From Gilliamella apicola (lineage in GTDB: Bacteria > Pseudomonadota > Gammaproteobacteria > Enterobacterales > Orbaceae), in NCBI RefSeq assembly GCF_000599985.1, contig NZ_CP007445.1:806001-870000 (forward strand): a stretch of DNA of 64,000 nucleotides, read 5' to 3'. The position numbers and the translations under genes are program-made. Below the pieces are notes generated by a model. It searched no databases and was not told the origin of the DNA. It saw nothing but the letters and a program-made list of their open reading frames with translations. Positions within the stretch are counted from its first letter, which is position 1. Each line of letters opens with the position of its first letter. Of the stretch, positions 38,665 to 48,813 are shown one piece after another.

Positions 38665-39531
38665 ATGAAAGGAATAGTACTTGCAGGTGGTTCGGGAACT
38701 CGGCTATATCCTATAACTAGAGGTATTTCAAAACAATTACTTCCTATATATGATAAGCCAATGATTTATTATCCAATATCTGTTCTTATGATAGCTGGCA
38801 TTACTGATATATTAATCATTTCAACTCCAGATGATTTACCGATGTTCAAGCGACTATTAGGTGATGGTTCCCGATTTGGAATTAAGCTCAGCTATGCCGA
38901 GCAACCCAAACCAGAAGGCTTAGCCCAAGCTTTTTTAATTGGTGAAGAATTTATTAAAGGTCAAAGATGCAGTTTGATCTTAGGTGATAACTTATTTTTT
39001 GGTGAAAGTTTTGGAAAAAAATTACAAAAAGTAGTGGAACAAACAGAAGGTGCGACTATTTTTGGTTATCAAGTCGTTGATCCAGAACGTTTTGGTGTTG
39101 TTGATTTTGATGAAAATTTTAAAGTTTTATCAATCGAAGAAAAACCTATAAAACCAAAATCGAATTGGGCTGTTACAGGACTTTATTTTTATGATGAAAA
39201 TGTTGTTGAAATGGCTAAACAAATTAAACCTTCCCATAGAGGGGAATTGGAAATAACAACACTTAATCAAATGTATTTAGAAGCAGGATTATTGAATGTT
39301 GAAATACTTGGCAGAGGATTTTCTTGGCTTGATACAGGAACCCATGATAGTTTAATTGAAGCTTCATCTTTTGTTCAGATCATTGAAAAACGTCAAGGAT
39401 TAAAAATAGCGTGTCTTGAAGAAATTGCCTATCGTAATGGTTGGTTAACTTTAGAGCAAGTAAAACAAGAAGCAGCGAGTTTAGATAAAACATTATATGG
39501 ACAATATTTATCTCAATTAATTGAGGAGTAG
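38665..39531 (+). CDS. rfbA: Glucose-1-phosphate thymidylyltransferase
   Basis: A 288-residue nucleotidyltransferase with the RmlA signature [37 protein letters not shown], then ILGDNLFFG and the metal-site region VTGLYFYD. It makes dTDP-glucose, the first step of the pathway. The length matches E. coli RfbA (293 aa). rmlC starts 8 bp downstream. Confidence 0.97.
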   Translation: MKGIVLAGGSGTRLYPITRGISKQLLPIYDKPMIYYPISVLMIAGITDILIISTPDDLPMFKRLLGDGSRFGIKLSYAEQPKPEGLAQAFLIGEEFIKGQRCSLILGDNLFFGESFGKKLQKVVEQTEGATIFGYQVVDPERFGVVDFDENFKVLSIEEKPIKPKSNWAVTGLYFYDENVVEMAKQIKPSHRGELEITTLNQMYLEAGLLNVEILGRGFSWLDTGTHDSLIEASSFVQIIEKRQGLKIACLEEIAYRNGWLTLEQVKQEAASLDKTLYGQYLSQLIEE

Positions 39532-39539
39532 GTAAGTAA

Positions 39540-40070
39540 ATGCAAGTAATCGAAACAGAAATTCCTGATGTAAAAATTATTAATCCTAAAGTTTTCGGCG
39601 ATCAACGTGGTTTTTTTTTAGAAACCTATGAACAAAAACGTTATCAAGAAATGTTAAATATCAATTTAACTTTTGTTCAAGATAACCATTCTAGGTCACA
39701 AAAAAATGTTTTAAGAGGTTTACATTTTCAAAAAGAAAATCCACAAGGGAAACTCGTTAGAGTTGTCAGGGGGGAAGTATTTGATGTGGCTGTAGATATT
39801 CGAAAAGATTCATCCACTTATGGTAAATGGGTAGGTGTTGTTCTTTCTGAAGACAATAAAAATCAACTGTGGATCCCTCCTGGTCTTGCTCATGGATTCT
39901 TAGTTTTGTCTGATATAGCTGATTTTGAATATAAATGCACTAATTATTATGATCCTTGTTCTGAAGGATGTTTACTTTGGAATGACTCAACAGTAAATAT
40001 TAATTGGCCTGTATCAACACCAATATTATCTGACAAAGACAGATTAGGTAAAACATTACAGGAGCTATAA
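39540..40070 (+). CDS. rfbC: dTDP-4-dehydrorhamnose 3,5-epimerase
   Basis: A 176-residue cupin enzyme. It shows FGDQRGFFLETY, the catalytic histidine region NVLRGLHFQ, KLVRVVRGEVFDVAVDIR and the substrate-site IPPGLAHGF. It performs the third step of dTDP-L-rhamnose synthesis. The length is normal, and it is followed within 8 bp by rmlD. Confidence 0.96.
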   Translation: MQVIETEIPDVKIINPKVFGDQRGFFLETYEQKRYQEMLNINLTFVQDNHSRSQKNVLRGLHFQKENPQGKLVRVVRGEVFDVAVDIRKDSSTYGKWVGVVLSEDNKNQLWIPPGLAHGFLVLSDIADFEYKCTNYYDPCSEGCLLWNDSTVNINWPVSTPILSDKDRLGKTLQEL

Positions 40071-40078
40071 TAAATTAT

Positions 40079-40945
40079 ATGAAAGTATTATTAACTGGAG
40101 CTAATGGCCAACTAGGTAATTGTTTTGTGGATATTTTCCCATCAAAATGGGAACTGATTAAGACCGACACTGAACAACTTGATATTACTAATGAGTATGC
40201 GGTAGATAGTTTTATTGCAAAATATAAACCTGATGCCGTTATTAATGCTGCTGCATATACTGCGGTTGATAAAGCTGAGGACGAGCCTCAACAGGCTTAC
40301 AATGTCAATGTTATAGGACCTAAAAATTTAGCCATTTCATCAAAAAAATATAATGCGAAATTTTTTCATGTTTCGACTGATTATGTCTTTGATGGATCTA
40401 ACAATATTCCTTATACGGAAGAAGATACTACTAACCCGATTAATATCTACGGCAAAACAAAACGTGATGGTGAATTAGCAGTTTTAGATAATGATCCATC
40501 TTCTATTATCATCAGAACTTCTTGGGTATTTAGCCCATATGGTAATAATTTTGTTAAAACAATGTTGAGATTAGCTACTGAAAAACAACAATTATCCATA
40601 ATTGATGATCAACTTGGTAATCCAACTTATGCAGGCGATCTGGCCCAAGTAATTCTTTATTTGCTTGATAAAAAAATAGATGGAGGTATTTATCATTTTT
40701 GTGGCGATAGTTCAACCTCTTGGTTTTTGTTTGCCAAAAGAATTTTTGAAATTGCCTTAACCCTAAAAGTGATAACTCAATCTCCAGAAATTATTCCAGT
40801 CAAAACTCAAGCATTTCCTACAAAAGCTAAAAGACCAAAATATTCAGTAATGAATGTTGAAAAATTAAGGAAGTATGGTTTATTAGCTTCAGATTGGAAT
40901 AAAGGTTTGATTCACAGTATTTCTAAAATTAAATTTGATAATTAA
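40079..40945 (+). CDS. rfbD: dTDP-4-dehydrorhamnose reductase
   Basis: A 288-residue reductase: VLLTGANGQLGN at residues 3-14, AAAYTAVDKAEDEP, VSTDYVFDGS and the catalytic YGKTKRDGE. It reduces the keto sugar with NADPH to dTDP-L-rhamnose. The four rml genes are consecutive, so the cell can make this rhamnose donor for the glycan assembled by the neighbouring transferases. Confidence 0.96.
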   Translation: MKVLLTGANGQLGNCFVDIFPSKWELIKTDTEQLDITNEYAVDSFIAKYKPDAVINAAAYTAVDKAEDEPQQAYNVNVIGPKNLAISSKKYNAKFFHVSTDYVFDGSNNIPYTEEDTTNPINIYGKTKRDGELAVLDNDPSSIIIRTSWVFSPYGNNFVKTMLRLATEKQQLSIIDDQLGNPTYAGDLAQVILYLLDKKIDGGIYHFCGDSSTSWFLFAKRIFEIALTLKVITQSPEIIPVKTQAFPTKAKRPKYSVMNVEKLRKYGLLASDWNKGLIHSISKIKFDN

Positions 40946-40965
40946 TTTAAATAATCTAACATATT

Positions 40966-41976
40966 ATGACTATTTATTTTGCAGAATGGAATGCTGATTA
41001 TGAAAAGTATATGATCAACGCCCTTAAGCATGAATATGATATTATACTTTTTAATAAACTGATGAAGCATTTTAGAGATATCAATTTTTCTTTAGAAAGA
41101 AAAAACTTTCCCCGACAATGGTTTATCAAACTAAATAAATTAATAAAGTTAAGAAAATTAAAGCCTGATGATATTTTATTATGCAGTGGTTTTGCTATAT
41201 CAGGATTTATAGATTTAGTTAAAGATATGAATTGCCATCGAGTGCTAGTTTTAAGAGATACTATTGCTGTATTAAACAATAGTATGAAAAACAAAAAAAA
41301 ATGGCTACGTCAGAATGAAGATTTTATTACCAAAATTACTCCTCACTTTAATAAAATATACAGTTTTGATTTTGAAGATTGTAAAAAATATCACTTTACT
41401 TATTTGAATCAGTTTTTACCTTTTAGTTTCTCTGAAATGAAAAAGATCCGAGAAAGACCATCTGATAATAACACTGTAAAAAAATGTTTTTTTATTGGTG
41501 AATATTGGGATAATCGAGTTGCAGTGATTAATAAACTCGCCCCTATTTTGCAAATTAATAACGTTATAACTGATTTTAATTTGATCAATTATGAAGTGCT
41601 AAAAAAAACTAGTATAACTTTCCAACAATCAGAATATTACAATTTAGGACAAAAAATTAGCTATTTTGATAATATAGAAAAAGTAAAACAAAGTGATATT
41701 ATTTTAGAAATAGTACAAACAGGGCAAACAGGGGTAACCTTAAGATCCATTGAAGCGATATTATTTAATAAAAAATTAATCACTACAAATAAATCGATAA
41801 AAGAATATGATTTTTATAATCCTGATCAGATTTTTATTCTTGAAGATCAGAATTATGGAGACATCATAAAATTTTTACACACAAGGTTTATACCTGTTCC
41901 TTTAGATATTTTGTATCAATACAGCTCTGATGCAATGTTAACGACCATAAAAAATGATTTAATAAAATATTCTTGA
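40966..41976 (+). CDS. Putative glycan-biosynthesis protein, glycosyltransferase-like
   Basis: A 336-residue protein without a motif I can name securely. It starts MTIYFAEWNADYEKYMINAL and has a middle segment KKCFFIGEYWDNR, like the start of a second Rossmann domain. Later comes SDIILEIVQTGQTGVTLRSIEAILFNKKLITTNKSI, which resembles the nucleotide-sugar-binding half of GT-B enzymes. It follows rmlD by 20 bp in the same direction, so a rhamnosyl or other sugar transferase is plausible. The function is inferred from context only. Confidence 0.55.
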   Translation: MTIYFAEWNADYEKYMINALKHEYDIILFNKLMKHFRDINFSLERKNFPRQWFIKLNKLIKLRKLKPDDILLCSGFAISGFIDLVKDMNCHRVLVLRDTIAVLNNSMKNKKKWLRQNEDFITKITPHFNKIYSFDFEDCKKYHFTYLNQFLPFSFSEMKKIRERPSDNNTVKKCFFIGEYWDNRVAVINKLAPILQINNVITDFNLINYEVLKKTSITFQQSEYYNLGQKISYFDNIEKVKQSDIILEIVQTGQTGVTLRSIEAILFNKKLITTNKSIKEYDFYNPDQIFILEDQNYGDIIKFLHTRFIPVPLDILYQYSSDAMLTTIKNDLIKYS

Positions 41977-41981
41977 TTTTA

Positions 41982-42998
41982 TTAGTTTTTAGTTAATTTT
42001 TTAAGGAAATAGATAATATTACAAATTATTCCAGAAAAATACTTTTTCTGATGCATTTTGTGTTTTGAACAATATCTCATTTGAGTAGCTGTCGTAGCAG
42101 GTAGCAGTGGTACAGATTTTAATGGTGATTGTTGTTTTGCGTTTATAAAGTGTTGCGTGCATTTATACTGTTTTGCCCATGTATGCCAAGGCTTGGTTGG
42201 TCCGATATAATGTATTAATATTGCTTGATCTAAATTAGGTAAATAGGCGTTATTTTTCTGTTTCAGTTCATAATTAATGCTTACTTGTTGATTGTACTTT
42301 CTATTAAGATATTTAACTTTATCAAGTAGTAGTAAATTCAAAACATCTTGATCGAGATGCGTAAATTTTTTTGATTTATTGATATCAGAAAGTAATTCTA
42401 ATGCTTTGTCATTTATATTGAATTCCTGCCATTTATTTAAATTCATTAGTAAAAAACCAGCATTAAAATAACTTTTTGATAATTTATTTTCATCAAGGCG
42501 AATTGCACATTTATTCCACCAGATAGCATCTTTATCTGAAACCACATAAGCGATATTTTCCTCGAGTGGTAATGTAAATAACTCTTCTAATGATTTTGTG
42601 CATATTATATCTGCATCAATATAAAGAATTTTATCAATTTTTTGATAAAAATAATCGGCTATTATAAATCTAAAATAAGTTGCTATAGTCCAGTTTTTTG
42701 TGGTTGGAAGTTTTGACAAACTTACGTCATCAACTAAATACAGTGTTATATTGGTTTTATATTGTTCAGATAATAACTTTAGATTTTTTTCAAAATCGCA
42801 CGATAAATGATTAGTAAAGATGTGAAAAGAAAATTCAAGATTACTATTAGATATTAAAATAGAAGAAATTGAAACAGCACAACCTAAGAAAAATTTTTCA
42901 TCGATTCCGTAGGCTATATCCAGTTGATTAGCATTGCTACTATTATTGCTATAAAAAGTTATTTTTTTTTTAATAATATGATTAGCATCGAGATACAT
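41982..42998 (-). CDS. Family 8 glycosyltransferase (LPS galactosyl/glucosyltransferase type)
   Basis: From ATG 42998, behind TAGGAAGTCACC, this is a 338-residue GT8 enzyme. It has LDIAYGIDEKFFLGCAVSISSIL, the metal-binding DxD in ILYIDADIICT, YFNAGFLLMNL, the LDQDVLNLLL motif, and ILIHYIGPTKPWHTW. GT8 enzymes of this type (WaaO/WaaJ/LgtC) add glucose or galactose to the LPS outer core from UDP-sugars. It converges with the preceding gene, leaving 5 bp. A truncated duplicate lies just upstream at 43090. Confidence 0.87.
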   Translation of the reverse strand: MYLDANHIIKKKITFYSNNSSNANQLDIAYGIDEKFFLGCAVSISSILISNSNLEFSFHIFTNHLSCDFEKNLKLLSEQYKTNITLYLVDDVSLSKLPTTKNWTIATYFRFIIADYFYQKIDKILYIDADIICTKSLEELFTLPLEENIAYVVSDKDAIWWNKCAIRLDENKLSKSYFNAGFLLMNLNKWQEFNINDKALELLSDINKSKKFTHLDQDVLNLLLLDKVKYLNRKYNQQVSINYELKQKNNAYLPNLDQAILIHYIGPTKPWHTWAKQYKCTQHFINAKQQSPLKSVPLLPATTATQMRYCSKHKMHQKKYFSGIICNIIYFLKKLTKN

Positions 42999-43089
42999 TG
43001 GTGACTTCCTATTTGGAATAATCCACAAATAAACGCATTTAATGAAAATAAGGATACTGTTGTTGTAAAAAATTAACTTGCTAATTAAA

Positions 43090-43386
43090 TTAAAAATAAA
43101 ATGAATTGAATTGAATTACATTACATATAAAGTCTAACTGATTAGATATTATACGCGTTGTATAAATAATACAAATAATATCTAATTTGTACAATAAATG
43201 GTTAGTAAAGATGTGAAAAGAAAATCCGAGATTAGTGCTAGATATTAAAATAGAAAAGATTGAAACAGCACAAACTAAGAAAAAATTTTTAACAATTCCG
43301 TAGGCCGTATCCAGCTGATTAACTTTGCTACTATTATATCTATAAAAATTCTTATTTTTTATAAAATGATTAGCATGGACATACAT
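43090..43386 (-). pseudogene. Truncated duplicate of the family 8 glycosyltransferase gene
   Basis: The first 55-60 codons match the start of the GT8 gene at 42998: MYVHANHFIKNKNFYRYNSS, then LDTAYGIVKNFFLVCAVSIFSILISSTNLGFSFHIFTNHL. The DNA similarity also covers the upstream ribosome site (43199-43412 against 42808-43020). After FTNHL the frame turns to unrelated AT-rich sequence and stops, with no DxD motif. It is a non-functional remnant of a tandem duplication. Confidence 0.85.
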
Positions 43387-43412
43387 TAGTGATTTCCTAT
43401 TTGGAATTATAC

Positions 43413-43570
43413 ATAAATGAATTGAGTTACGTATAATGTCTAATTCATTATTTATTATATATTAAATATAGACAATACAAATTAAATCTAGTTGAAAAAG
43501 AATTGAAATAAAATGATAAACAATATCGTTTATATAGTATAATTAGTGTTTTGATAAAACATTACCTTTT
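43413..43570. other. AT-rich spacer upstream of the first msbA-like gene
   Basis: Low-complexity sequence between the GT8 fragment and the ABC transporter gene. A promoter reading right is likely here, but no clear boxes were assigned. Confidence 0.35.
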
Positions 43571-45307
43571 ATGAAAAATAAACATAGTTCGTTAAACACA
43601 ATTAAACAATTGTGGCCATTTATTTCTCCATATAAAAAAGCTTTAATAGTTGCTGTTATTGCACTTTTATTAAATGCTGCAACTGATGCAACGTTAATTT
43701 CACTAACTAAACCATTATTAGATAATGGTTTGATGGATAAAAATTATGAACTTTTAGTCCTTTTTTCAATTGGTATTATTGGTTTGATTGCTTTACGTGG
43801 GTTATCAAATTATTTTTCAACTTATTGTCTTTCTTGGTTATCGGGAAAGGTTGTAACTAAATTTCGTCAATTAATTTTTAATCATTTAGTCAAGAGTCCA
43901 ACGAGTTTTCTCCATAAAAGTTCAATAGGGGATCTCGTTACACTAATTACTTATAATACGCAATTATTATCGAAAGCATCATCGGACGCCCTGATTATAC
44001 TTGTTAGAGAAATTGCATATGCTATTGGTTTAGGTGTAGTAATGTTTTATGGCAATTGGAAATTAGCTTCAGTATTAATTGTTGTTGTGCCTGTAGTTAT
44101 TTTTATTGCTCAATTTATAGCAAAAAAATTTCGTCATGCTCTAATTTCTATGCAAAAAGGTATTGGTACCATAACAACTGCTGCCGACGAGATGATTAAA
44201 GGGCATAAAGAAATTCTTGTTTATAATGCTCAAAAATATGAAAAAGAAAATTTTTATACCATTAACAAAATTTTTAGGCGAGGTCTATTGAAGATCGTTT
44301 TAGTTTCCGGATTATCCTCACCTATTATTCAATTGGTCGCTACAGCCGCTTTGGGGTTAATATTATTTCTTGTTGCAAATCAAACTTTAGATATTACACC
44401 CGGTTCATTTACTGTTGTTTTTTCCGCGATGGTTGCTATGATGAGACCATTAAGAGAATTAACTAGTGTTCACCTTGAATTACAAAAAGGTTCTGTTGCT
44501 TGTGAAGCACTATTTACTCTTTTAGACACTCCTTTAGAGGAAGATAATGGAAAAATTGAATTAAAAGATGTAAAAAATAATATTGTTTTTCGTCATGTAA
44601 CTTATACCTATCCAAACAATAGTGTGCCATCTTTAAAAGATGTAAGTTTTAAAATTAAGAAAGGTGAAACAGTCGCTTTAGTTGGCCGCTCAGGCGCAGG
44701 CAAATCAACAATAGCCAGTTTATTACCAAGATTTTATGATATTGCTGAGGGGGAGATATTAATTGATTCGATCAATATCAAACAATATACTCTAAGATCA
44801 TTGCGTAACCAAATTGGATATGTTTCTCAGCAAGTCCACTTATTTAATGGAACTATTGCAGATAATATTGCTTATGGTGCTAAAAATAAGTATACCAAAC
44901 AAGATATTATTGAGGCTGCTAAACAAGCTAATGCAATGGAATTTATTGAAAAATTAGAAAATGGAATTGATACTGAGATTGGCGATAATGGAGTGTTGTT
45001 ATCTGGAGGACAACGTCAACGAATTGCTATTGCGAGAGTTTTATTACGAAATAATCCAATTCTTATTTTTGATGAAGCGACTTCTGCCTTAGATAATGAG
45101 TCGGAAAGATTAGTACAACAAGCAATTGAACGTTTGCAAAAAAACAGAACTTCAATCGTCATTGCTCATAGATTATCAACAATTGAAAAAGCAGATCGTA
45201 TTTTAGTTATTGATGGAGGACAGCTAGTAGAGGATGGGAATCACCAAACTTTGTTATCCCAAAAAGGAATTTATGCCTCAATGTATCAACTACAATTTAA
45301 CTCTTAA
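43571..45307 (+). CDS. MsbA-type ABC transporter, first of two tandem copies
   Basis: A 578-residue half-transporter. About 320 residues with six membrane helices come first (LWPFISPYKKALIVAVIALLLNAATDATLISLTKPLLD). An ATPase follows with Walker A GRSGAGKST, signature LLSGGQRQR, Walker B ILIFDEATSALD and the switch IAHRL. MsbA flips lipid A-core across the inner membrane. This copy is the more divergent of the two, for example ILIF for ILIL before the Walker B aspartate, and LSGKVVTKFRQL. It may move another lipid-linked glycan of this locus. The next copy starts 13 bp downstream. Confidence 0.85.
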   Translation: MKNKHSSLNTIKQLWPFISPYKKALIVAVIALLLNAATDATLISLTKPLLDNGLMDKNYELLVLFSIGIIGLIALRGLSNYFSTYCLSWLSGKVVTKFRQLIFNHLVKSPTSFLHKSSIGDLVTLITYNTQLLSKASSDALIILVREIAYAIGLGVVMFYGNWKLASVLIVVVPVVIFIAQFIAKKFRHALISMQKGIGTITTAADEMIKGHKEILVYNAQKYEKENFYTINKIFRRGLLKIVLVSGLSSPIIQLVATAALGLILFLVANQTLDITPGSFTVVFSAMVAMMRPLRELTSVHLELQKGSVACEALFTLLDTPLEEDNGKIELKDVKNNIVFRHVTYTYPNNSVPSLKDVSFKIKKGETVALVGRSGAGKSTIASLLPRFYDIAEGEILIDSINIKQYTLRSLRNQIGYVSQQVHLFNGTIADNIAYGAKNKYTKQDIIEAAKQANAMEFIEKLENGIDTEIGDNGVLLSGGQRQRIAIARVLLRNNPILIFDEATSALDNESERLVQQAIERLQKNRTSIVIAHRLSTIEKADRILVIDGGQLVEDGNHQTLLSQKGIYASMYQLQFNS

Positions 45308-45320
45308 TTAAAATTATATT

Positions 45321-47087
45321 ATGAAAAAAAATAATAAAACGATAAATAATGATATTGATCGAGACTTTTCGACGTTACATACGTTCTCTAAGTTATGGCC
45401 ATATATAATTAAGCATAAACTTCTGCTCTTTTTTGCAATAATATTATTAATTTTAAGTGCTTTTGCAGATACATCACTTATTGGAATATTGCAACCTCTG
45501 CTAGATAAAGGGTTTGTTGAAAATGATCAGCACTTTTTATTTATGGCACCAATTTATATTTTTACTTTAGTTTTTCTTCGTGGTGCTGCAAATTATGGGT
45601 ATTCTTATTTTTTATCACTGATTTCAAGTAAAATTGTGCTTAAAATTCGTCAAAGGCTTTTTAATCATTTTGTTGATGCCCCAGTGAGTTTTTATGATAA
45701 AAACTCTACTGGTCGGTTATTATCGCGTATAACGTATGATACCGATCAAGTAGCCTCTTCTTCTTCAGATGCTTTAATTACTATTGTACGTGAATCTGCA
45801 TTTATTTGCGGCTTATTTTATACAATGTTTATAAATAGTTGGCAATTATCTCTATCTTTGATTTTTATTACACCTATTGTTATTGGTCTAATCACATTTG
45901 TATCAATAAAGTTCCGAAAAATGGCCAAAAACATGCAGAATTCAATGGGTAATGTCACGATGTCTGTTGAGCAAATGTTAAAAGGTCATAGAGAAATCAT
46001 TCTTTTTGGTGCTCAAAATGAAGAGTCGGCTAATTTTGAAAAAGCAAGTAATAAATTCCGAAGGGATACGATGCGATTAGTTTCCATTTCTGCTTTGTCT
46101 ACTCCAATAGTTCAATTAATTATATCGTTTGCCATCGCTTTTGTATTATTAATGGCGAGTAATCCAGATTTAAATATTACTCCAGGACAATTTACCGTTG
46201 TATTTTCTTCTTTAGTTGCATTAATGCAACCAATCAAAAGTTTAACAAGTGTTAATGCTGACTTTCAAAAAGGAATGGCTGCATGCCAAACTTTATTTTC
46301 AATATTTGATCAACCTATTGAGAAAGACAATGGCAATTTAACTATTGAACGAGTAAAAGGTAATATAGAATTTAAACATGTTTCTTTTACATATGAAACT
46401 AGACAAGAACCCGCATTAAAAGATATTAATTTTACAGTAGAGCACGGTAAAACTATTGCCTTTGTAGGTCGTTCAGGTTCTGGTAAAACGACTATAGCAA
46501 GTTTAATTACACGTTTCTATGATATAAGTGAAGGCGAAATTTTAATTGATAATCATAATATCCAGGATTTAACTCTATATAGTTTACGAAACCAAATTGG
46601 CTTAGTTTCTCAAAATGTTCATTTATTCAATGATACCATAGCTAATAATATTGCTTATGGACGAATAGGTGAATATTCACAAAGTCAGATTGAAGAAGCT
46701 GCTAAAAAAGCTTATGCGTATGATTTTATAAAAGAACTTGAGCATGGATTTGAAACTGTAGTTGGAGAAAATGGAATATTATTATCTGGAGGACAACGTC
46801 AACGCATTGCTATCGCTAGGGCTTTATTGCGTGATAACCCAATTTTAATTTTAGATGAAGCAACGTCCGCGCTTGATTCAGAATCGGAAAAAGCAATACA
46901 AAACGCATTGGAAGAATTACAAAAAGGGCGAACTTCAATTGTTATTGCACATCGGTTATCGACGATTGAAAAAGCGGATAAAATTCTTGTTATTGATAGT
47001 GGTGAAATTATTGAACAAGGAAATCATAATGAATTATTATCCCAAAATGGCTTATATTCAAAACTGTATGAAAGCAATTTAAGTTAG
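45321..47087 (+). CDS. msbA: Lipid A export ABC transporter MsbA, second tandem copy
   Basis: A 588-residue half-transporter, closer to E. coli MsbA than its neighbour. It has ISSKIVLKIRQRLFNHFVDAPVSFYDKNSTGRLLSRITYD, DQVASSSSDALITIVRE, Walker A GRSGSGKTT, LVSQNVHLFNDTIANNIAYGR, LLSGGQRQR and ILILDEATSALD. It probably performs the essential flipping of lipid A-core. The usual downstream partner lpxK is absent here. It is followed by a convergent terminator. Confidence 0.88.
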   Translation: MKKNNKTINNDIDRDFSTLHTFSKLWPYIIKHKLLLFFAIILLILSAFADTSLIGILQPLLDKGFVENDQHFLFMAPIYIFTLVFLRGAANYGYSYFLSLISSKIVLKIRQRLFNHFVDAPVSFYDKNSTGRLLSRITYDTDQVASSSSDALITIVRESAFICGLFYTMFINSWQLSLSLIFITPIVIGLITFVSIKFRKMAKNMQNSMGNVTMSVEQMLKGHREIILFGAQNEESANFEKASNKFRRDTMRLVSISALSTPIVQLIISFAIAFVLLMASNPDLNITPGQFTVVFSSLVALMQPIKSLTSVNADFQKGMAACQTLFSIFDQPIEKDNGNLTIERVKGNIEFKHVSFTYETRQEPALKDINFTVEHGKTIAFVGRSGSGKTTIASLITRFYDISEGEILIDNHNIQDLTLYSLRNQIGLVSQNVHLFNDTIANNIAYGRIGEYSQSQIEEAAKKAYAYDFIKELEHGFETVVGENGILLSGGQRQRIAIARALLRDNPILILDEATSALDSESEKAIQNALEELQKGRTSIVIAHRLSTIEKADKILVIDSGEIIEQGNHNELLSQNGLYSKLYESNLS

Positions 47088-47142
47088 CCGATTAATTTGC
47101 TCAATTTTATTTATATATCTTAAATTAAAACAATTAAAATTA

Positions 47143-47181
47143 AATAGACTTTTTATGACGAGGTTTCATTAAAAGTCTATT
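47143..47181. terminator. Bidirectional terminator between msbA and the phosphoethanolamine transferase gene
   Basis: AATAGACTTTT (47143-47153) pairs perfectly with AAAAGTCTATT (47171-47181) around a 17-nt loop. The genes on both sides converge on it. Confidence 0.75.
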
Positions 47182-47192
47182 CATTCTAAAAA

Positions 47193-48788
47193 TTATTGAT
47201 ACTTTTTAATAAAACTCTGATATTCATAAGGTTGTCCATCTACAGATAGTATTAAATCATTTATTATTAATGATTGATCAATATCTACTGAATAACCTAG
47301 TAATTTACTAAATAAATAGACAATATTTGAAGTATTTATCATTTTGTCATTATTTCTGTAATTTTCTATCTCTTTACAAGGAAAATCATCGTATGTTGAA
47401 TATATCATTAGTGGCACTTCAAATTGATTACTAAAGTTTTTTGATTTTCTTAATAAACCATGTCCTAAATCAACAATTTCACCATGGTCAGGAGTATAAA
47501 TCAAAATGAAATTATCCAGATTCACTTTTAAAGTTTTATAAATTTTTTCTATTACTCTATCTGTATGATGAATAGTTAAATCGTATTTATCTCCATTAGG
47601 TAAATCTTGCGAATCTAACTGATCATAACCAAGGTTATAAGGTTTATGACTCCCAGCTAAATGAAGAACAATAAAGTTATTCTCATTTTTTTGAAAATTA
47701 GTTTCTATTAATTTTTCTGGGAGTTGAAGATCATCTTCCAAATTTTCAATAAATGTATTGCTAAGCTTAGCAATTATTGAATATTTACTACTATGAGCGC
47801 CCGATTCTCGTGTTTTTGAAATCCAAGATGTATGGTATTTCTGTATATTTGCCATTTCAATAATATTTTTTTCTTCTAATAAAGGTAATTCATTATTCGG
47901 TTTAGCAAATGACAATAACATTGGAATTGAATCTCTTGTTATTGAAGCCGGTGAATGCGCTTGCTCTATTACACAACTATTTTTTTGTGAGAAAATTTTA
48001 CTCATATTGGGTGTTGTATTCTTTTCGTATCCATAAATGCTATGTCGACCTCTATATGCGGATTCACCTAAAATGAGGATAATATTTTTATATTTCCCAT
48101 AAAGCATTGATTTATTATTTATTATTGATTGATTATACCTTTCATGTTCAATTACATTAGTGTATTTTTCTTTAAACCCAAAATAGGAAGTTAATAATAT
48201 AGAAGTGTTTCCAATTACCATTGGATATTTCATTCGAATTGATTTATTCAGCGAAAAGAAAGGATCTATTTGAAAGTCTCTAACATGACGTTTATCTGAT
48301 AAATAATAATAGAACGTATTTTTAAAAAAGAAAAAACAACAAATAAAAATTGCACCCCAATATAAAAATTTATTATTTAGATTGAGTTGAATTTTATTAT
48401 AGATGGTAAAAGTAAATATTATTGAAAATAGAACTGCCGGAATTATGATAGGAAAGAGTTCTTGTAGAATCATTGTAACACTTTGCTCGGAGTCATTTTC
48501 CAAGGCCGATTTTAGAAGTGATTCTGAAATGTATCCATATTTAATACTGAAAAATAATTCAATACCTAAAATAAAGTTGAATACAAGGAATACAGAGTTT
48601 CTTATCCTGCCACATTTGTTTTTAATGAGTAGAAAAAGCAAGTATATAAGAAATGTATAACTAAAATTTTTCAAATTTTGAATGTTTATGATGTAAAAAC
48701 TTATCAAAATAATTAAAAAATAAAAAACGACAAGAAATTTTTGTTTGTTTTGATGGTAAAAATCTATCTTTTTCAATTGATTGAACAT
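47193..48788 (-). CDS. Phosphoethanolamine transferase-like membrane sulfatase-fold protein
   Basis: A 531-residue inner-membrane enzyme with about five N-terminal helices (to about residue 170) and a periplasmic alkaline phosphatase/sulfatase domain. Metal and catalytic segments seen are NIILILGESAYRGRHSIYGYEKNTTPNMS, SPASITRDSIPMLLSFA (probable phosphorylated Thr), LHLAGSHKPY and LIYTPDHGEIVDLGHG. The family (EptA/EptB/CptA/OpgE) adds phosphoethanolamine to lipid A, core sugars or glucans. The sub-type here is closer to the core or glucan-modifying branch than to EptA. Its place among LPS transferases supports core modification. Confidence 0.8.
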   Translation of the reverse strand: MFNQLKKIDFYHQNKQKFLVVFYFLIILISFYIINIQNLKNFSYTFLIYLLFLLIKNKCGRIRNSVFLVFNFILGIELFFSIKYGYISESLLKSALENDSEQSVTMILQELFPIIIPAVLFSIIFTFTIYNKIQLNLNNKFLYWGAIFICCFFFFKNTFYYYLSDKRHVRDFQIDPFFSLNKSIRMKYPMVIGNTSILLTSYFGFKEKYTNVIEHERYNQSIINNKSMLYGKYKNIILILGESAYRGRHSIYGYEKNTTPNMSKIFSQKNSCVIEQAHSPASITRDSIPMLLSFAKPNNELPLLEEKNIIEMANIQKYHTSWISKTRESGAHSSKYSIIAKLSNTFIENLEDDLQLPEKLIETNFQKNENNFIVLHLAGSHKPYNLGYDQLDSQDLPNGDKYDLTIHHTDRVIEKIYKTLKVNLDNFILIYTPDHGEIVDLGHGLLRKSKNFSNQFEVPLMIYSTYDDFPCKEIENYRNNDKMINTSNIVYLFSKLLGYSVDIDQSLIINDLILSVDGQPYEYQSFIKKYQ

Positions 48789-48813
48789 AATTCCCTTATA
48801 AATTTTTAAAAAG

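Noticed and set aside
41998..42120. Unusual C-terminal tail of the GT8 protein (cysteine- and histidine-containing YCSKHKMHQKK segment) as a metal site
   Set aside because: A single C-x-x-H-x-x-H-like cluster in a basic tail is not enough; GT8 tails are variable and usually membrane-associating.
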